This document shows positions 61,068 to 64,000 of a DNA stretch of 64,000 bases, piece after piece. The DNA comes from Actinomycetes bacterium. GTDB taxonomy: Bacteria > Actinomycetota > Actinomycetes > Mycobacteriales > Mycobacteriaceae. Position 1 is the stretch's first letter; each line of letters begins with the position of its first letter. Location: contig JAEYMI010000043.1 in the NCBI GenBank assembly GCA_023461275.1, positions 62,001 through 126,000 on the forward strand, written 5' to 3'. The notes beneath the pieces are model-generated. The model worked only from the letters and a program-made list of their open reading frames with translations, did not search any database and was not told where the DNA came from. The position numbers and the translations under genes were made by a program.

Positions 61068-61088
61068 TTCGGTAACGATTGTCATTTG
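61068..61088. promoter_or_regulatory. Candidate Zur box upstream of znuA
   Basis: The minus-strand sequence CAAATGACAATCGTTACC (61071-61088) resembles the AT-rich Zur/Fur dyad (ATGAnAATCaTTAT). It is 15 bases before the znuA start, where a zinc-loaded repressor would block transcription. Confidence 0.5.
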
Positions 61089-61102
61089 CGAGAGGTGTGA
61101 AG

Positions 61103-62092
61103 ATGCGGCGAGCCCTGGTGGGACGGGTCTTGGTGGGGACTGTGGTGGCGTTGACGCTGACAGTCGCGGGATGTTCGGGTGACGACACCGCGTCGACGTC
61201 GAGCGGACAGCCGACGGTGGTCACCTCCACCAACGTGTGGGGGTCGGTGGCCGAGGCCGTGGCCGGCGACAAAGCATCGGTGACCGTGCTGTTCACTTCC
61301 GGCGACGGCGATCCGCATGAGTTCGAGCCGTCGGCCGCCGACACCGCGGCCATCGGCGACGCCGACGTCGTACTCCTCAACGGGGGCGGCTACGACCAGT
61401 ACATGGAAACCGGCAAGACGAAGTCCGGGACGACGACGATCAACGCCTTCGACGTGATGGAAGGCGACCACCCCGAGTCGACCGACCACCCCGAGTCGAC
61501 CGAACACAGCGACGACCACGGCAGTCACGACGCCGAAGGGCATCAGCACGGCGAGGTCAACGAGCACGTCTTCTACAACCTGCCCGTCGTCGCGCAGGTG
61601 GCGAACAAGATCGCCGACGCGCTCGCGACCAAGGACGCCGCCAACGCCGAGACCTACCGCGCCAACGCGGCCGCCTTCGGCAAACAGATCGACGGCCTCA
61701 ACTCGCAGGTCGCCGCGATCAAGACCGCACACAACGGCACCAAGGTCGCCCAGACCGAACCGCTTGCCGCTTACCTACTCACCCAGGCGGGCCTGGTCGA
61801 CGTGGCCCCTGCCGGGTTCACCGACGCCGTCGAAGCCGGGCAGTCACCGTCGGCCGCCGACCGCGCGGCCATGGAGGACCTACTGACCGACCACACCGTG
61901 AAGGCGCTCATCTACAACACCCAGGCCGTCGACCCGGTGACCGAAGCGTTGCTGTCGACCGCGAAGTCTGCCAACGTTGCGGTCGTGAAGTTCACCGAGA
62001 CGCTGCCCAACGGCGTGACCAGCTACATCGATTGGCAGAAAAGCCAGATCGGGTCCTTGAGTGCCGCGCTGAGCTCCCCCGCGAATGGCTGA
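61103..62092 (+). CDS. znuA: Zinc ABC transporter substrate-binding lipoprotein
   Basis: Protein of 329 residues. Signal peptide with lipobox VAGC at residues 19-23; cluster 9 (ZnuA/TroA) fold with metal ligand regions DPHEFEPSAAD, NEHVFYNLPVV and the Glu/Asp near the C-terminus. A His/Asp/Glu-rich loop (residues about 125-155, containing HSDDHGSHDAEGHQHG) is typical of zinc-specific members; it includes two DHPEST-type repeats. ATG 61103 follows GAGAGGTG. First gene of znuACB; overlaps znuC by eight bases. Confidence 0.93.
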   Translation: MRRALVGRVLVGTVVALTLTVAGCSGDDTASTSSGQPTVVTSTNVWGSVAEAVAGDKASVTVLFTSGDGDPHEFEPSAADTAAIGDADVVLLNGGGYDQYMETGKTKSGTTTINAFDVMEGDHPESTDHPESTEHSDDHGSHDAEGHQHGEVNEHVFYNLPVVAQVANKIADALATKDAANAETYRANAAAFGKQIDGLNSQVAAIKTAHNGTKVAQTEPLAAYLLTQAGLVDVAPAGFTDAVEAGQSPSAADRAAMEDLLTDHTVKALIYNTQAVDPVTEALLSTAKSANVAVVKFTETLPNGVTSYIDWQKSQIGSLSAALSSPANG

Positions 62093-62924
62093 TCGACACC
62101 GAATGGCTGATCGCAACACCGACGCCGATGTCGTCGCGCGCTTCGACGGCGCCCGGCTGACCTTCGGTACCCGGGTGCTGTGGGACGGACTCGATTTCGA
62201 GGTTCGACGCGGCGAGTTCGTCGCTGTTCTCGGCCCGAACGGTTCGGGCAAGACGTCGTTGCTGCGCTGCCTGCTCGGCCAGTATCGGCTCACGTCAGGC
62301 GATCTCAGCGTCACCGAGGCCGTCGGCTACATTCCGCAGCAGCACGCCGACGATGCCGATCCGATGGCGCTGCGTGGTCGAGACCTGGTGGGGCTCGGCG
62401 TCGACGGCAGTCGCTGGGGCATCGGTGTACGCGGTCGGGCCCGACGCCGCCGGCTCGTCGACGCCGCACTGGCAGAAGTCGACGCCACCGAGTACGCCGA
62501 CGCACCATTGGGCGTGCTGTCCGGCGGCGAACAGCAACGACTGCGGGTCGCCCAGGCCCTGACCGGCAACCCTGAACTGCTGCTCTGCGACGAGCCACTG
62601 GCCAGCCTCGATCTGGCCAACCAGCAGCGCGTCGTCGAACTCATCGACGCGCGACGCAGAACCGCGCGCACCGCGGTCGTGTTCGTGACACACGAACTCA
62701 ATCCGGTGCTGCCCTACGTCGACCGCGTGCTGTATCTGGTCGGCGGCCGGTTCCGGGTCGGCACCCCGTCGGAGGTGATGACGTCGGCGACGCTGTCGGA
62801 CCTCTACGGCAGCGATGTCGAGGTGTTGGAGGTCAACGGCCGACTGATCGTCGTCGGTGGCGAAGAGGATGTCCCACACCACCATTGCGTAGATCAGTCC
62901 GCCGTCGACGGGCATCTCACGTGA
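62085..62924 (+). CDS. znuC: Zinc ABC transporter ATP-binding protein
   Basis: Protein of 279 residues. Walker A GPNGSGKTS, signature LSGGEQQRLRVAQAL, Walker B LLLCDEPLASLD and switch His in VTHELNP. Two candidate starts, ATG 62085 and ATG 62103, lie in an 18-bp direct duplication containing GAATGGCTGATCG; the first overlaps the znuA stop region and gives the form listed. Couples ATP hydrolysis to zinc uptake with ZnuA and ZnuB. Confidence 0.93.
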   Translation: MADRHRMADRNTDADVVARFDGARLTFGTRVLWDGLDFEVRRGEFVAVLGPNGSGKTSLLRCLLGQYRLTSGDLSVTEAVGYIPQQHADDADPMALRGRDLVGLGVDGSRWGIGVRGRARRRRLVDAALAEVDATEYADAPLGVLSGGEQQRLRVAQALTGNPELLLCDEPLASLDLANQQRVVELIDARRRTARTAVVFVTHELNPVLPYVDRVLYLVGGRFRVGTPSEVMTSATLSDLYGSDVEVLEVNGRLIVVGGEEDVPHHHCVDQSAVDGHLT

Positions 62925-63793
62925 GCACCGCACTGCTCGCCGCCGACATCAAGGTCAGCGACTTCTGGGATTTCTCGGTCACCGCAGAGCTCCTCACCCG
63001 TGACTTCGTGCTGCAGGCGCTGGCCGCGATGGTGCTGCTCGGCCTGCTCGGCGGCGTGCTCGGCCCGCTGATCGTGGCGCGACAGATGTCCTTCGCGGTG
63101 CATGGCGTCAGCGAGCTGTCGGTGACCGGTGCCGCCGGCGCACTCCTGCTCGGCGTGAGCGTCAACGTCGGCGGTGTGGTCGGCGCGGTCATCGCGGCTG
63201 CCGTCTTCGGATACCTGGGAAACCGTGCGCGCGAACGTGATTCGGTGATCGGCGTGGTGATGGCGTTCGGCCTGGGCCTTTATGTGCTGTTCATCGCGCT
63301 CTACGGCCGGATCGGTACCGGATTCGCGTTGCTCACCGGGCAGGTGGTCAGCGTCGGCGTCGGTGGCCTCACCGCGATCGGCATCACCACCGTGGTGGTG
63401 CTGGTGGTGATGGCGTTCATCTATCGGCCGCTGTTGTTCGCATCGGTGGATCCGCGTGTGGCACAAGCACATGGCGTTCCGCTGCGGACCCTGTCGGTGG
63501 TGTTCGCCATCCTGATGGGTCTGGCGTGCGCACAGGGCGTGCAGATCATCGGGGCACTGCTGGTGATGTCGCTGATGATCACTCCGGCGGCCGCGGCGGC
63601 CCGCCTGACGTCGAGTCCCGCGCGGACGGTGGTGCTGGCGATCGTGTTCGCGGAGGTGGCCGCGGTCGGCGGTCTGGTGTTGTCGCTGGCACCGTCGCTG
63701 CCGGTGTCGGTGTTCGTCACCACGATCTCGTTCCTGATCTACCTCGTCTGCCGGTTCGTCGGCCGACGACGCCTGGGCCGCACGCCGGCCTGA
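62921..63793 (+). CDS. znuB: Zinc ABC transporter permease
   Basis: Protein of 290 residues with about eight transmembrane helices of the ABC-3 family (ALAAMVLLGLLGGVLGPLIV, MSFAVHGVSELSVTGAAGALL, MALACAQ-like VFAILMGLACAQGVQIIGALLVMSLMITPAAAA). GTG 62921 overlaps the znuC stop (GTGA), the coupled start; the frame is open slightly further upstream within znuC. Third gene of the zinc uptake operon. Confidence 0.93.
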   Translation: MSTALLAADIKVSDFWDFSVTAELLTRDFVLQALAAMVLLGLLGGVLGPLIVARQMSFAVHGVSELSVTGAAGALLLGVSVNVGGVVGAVIAAAVFGYLGNRARERDSVIGVVMAFGLGLYVLFIALYGRIGTGFALLTGQVVSVGVGGLTAIGITTVVVLVVMAFIYRPLLFASVDPRVAQAHGVPLRTLSVVFAILMGLACAQGVQIIGALLVMSLMITPAAAAARLTSSPARTVVLAIVFAEVAAVGGLVLSLAPSLPVSVFVTTISFLIYLVCRFVGRRRLGRTPA

Positions 63794-63820
63794 CCGCACT
63801 GGGCAGGTACTTCGCGGCCG

Positions 63821-64000
63821 CTACTCCTCCGGTGCACCCGGATTGCAGCGGGTCTCGAACATCACCTGATCGGTGACCACCGGCCGCGACGGCTCGATGT
63901 TCCAGCTCGGCTTGTCCGGCGCGACGGCGCGGGCGAAGTTCCAGTGGCAGTCGAATTGTGCCCGCATACCCGGCGTATCGGCGTCAGGGGCGTCCGCGAG
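63821..64000 (-). CDS. DUF2599-like protein, C-terminal fragment
   Basis: The last 59 residues of a minus-strand gene whose start is beyond the window. They read MRAQFDCHWNFARAVAPDKPSWN then IEPSRPVVTDQVMFETRCNPGAPEE, with two Cys and the CHxxFA / KPxWNxEP pattern that I associate with DUF2599, a secreted actinobacterial domain. Convergent with znuB across 27 bp. The N-terminus and any signal peptide are not visible. Confidence 0.7.
   Translation of the reverse strand, partial: LADAPDADTPGMRAQFDCHWNFARAVAPDKPSWNIEPSRPVVTDQVMFETRCNPGAPEE

Overview
This is a high-GC, densely packed actinobacterial chromosome segment. Gene content and order match the mycolic-acid bacteria (Mycobacteriales) and fit a Gordonia-like genome best. 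Two blocks are colinear with remembered Mycobacterium tuberculosis neighbourhoods: ctpE - Rv0906-like hydrolase - echA6 - gltA2 in the first 21 kb, and hemB-hemD-hemC-hemA-rex ... proC ... senX3-regX3-gpm1 ... mshA from 25 to 53 kb. These orthology calls rest on recalled protein similarity and order; no alignment was run.

Layout. 1-2750: a truncated CtpE-type P-ATPase and a metallo-beta-lactamase-fold hydrolase. 2991-6550: an inserted TetR regulator, an orphan XdhC and an NCS1 permease. 6795-8692: an EchA6-like protein and a flavin monooxygenase. 8697-12246: a lower-GC accessory patch with a TIR/NB-ARC/TPR protein, two tiny genes and two copies of a perfect palindrome. 12521-15549: an XRE-membrane-ABC operon behind a palindromic operator. 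15635-25032: MFS exporter and divergent double Lrp regulator, photolyase, FKBP, citrate synthase, PfkB kinase, PxpBC and an AbiEi/DUF559-like protein. 25378-31417: heme synthesis operon headed by rex. 31534-53000: housekeeping and envelope genes, ribosomal bS22, a BldC-like regulator, proC, Ppx, a diguanylate cyclase, SenX3-RegX3, Gpm1, an acyl-CoA ligase, a YbjN-like protein and MshA. 53009-60895: a probable exopolysaccharide locus (BcsB-like protein, membrane protein, GT2 synthase, GT39-like transferase, convergent glycosidase lipoprotein). 61103-63793: zinc importer ZnuACB behind a Zur-like box. 63821-64000: the end of a DUF2599-like gene.

The most unusual signals are repeats and a few odd genes. 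A 21-bp minisatellite family occurs as two intergenic arrays around one gene and again in frame inside hemD. A 74-bp palindromic element occurs twice, 42 kb apart, in opposite orientation. A 161-bp inverted-repeat element looks like a MITE. The TIR-STAND protein carries three near-identical 144-bp TPR units. An AT-richer gene with two related halves interrupts the conserved galE2-bS22-proC order. The photolyase seems to lack any ordinary start codon and may use CTG overlapping the upstream stop. The BcsB-like/GT2/GT39 locus is the best candidate for an undescribed multi-gene system.
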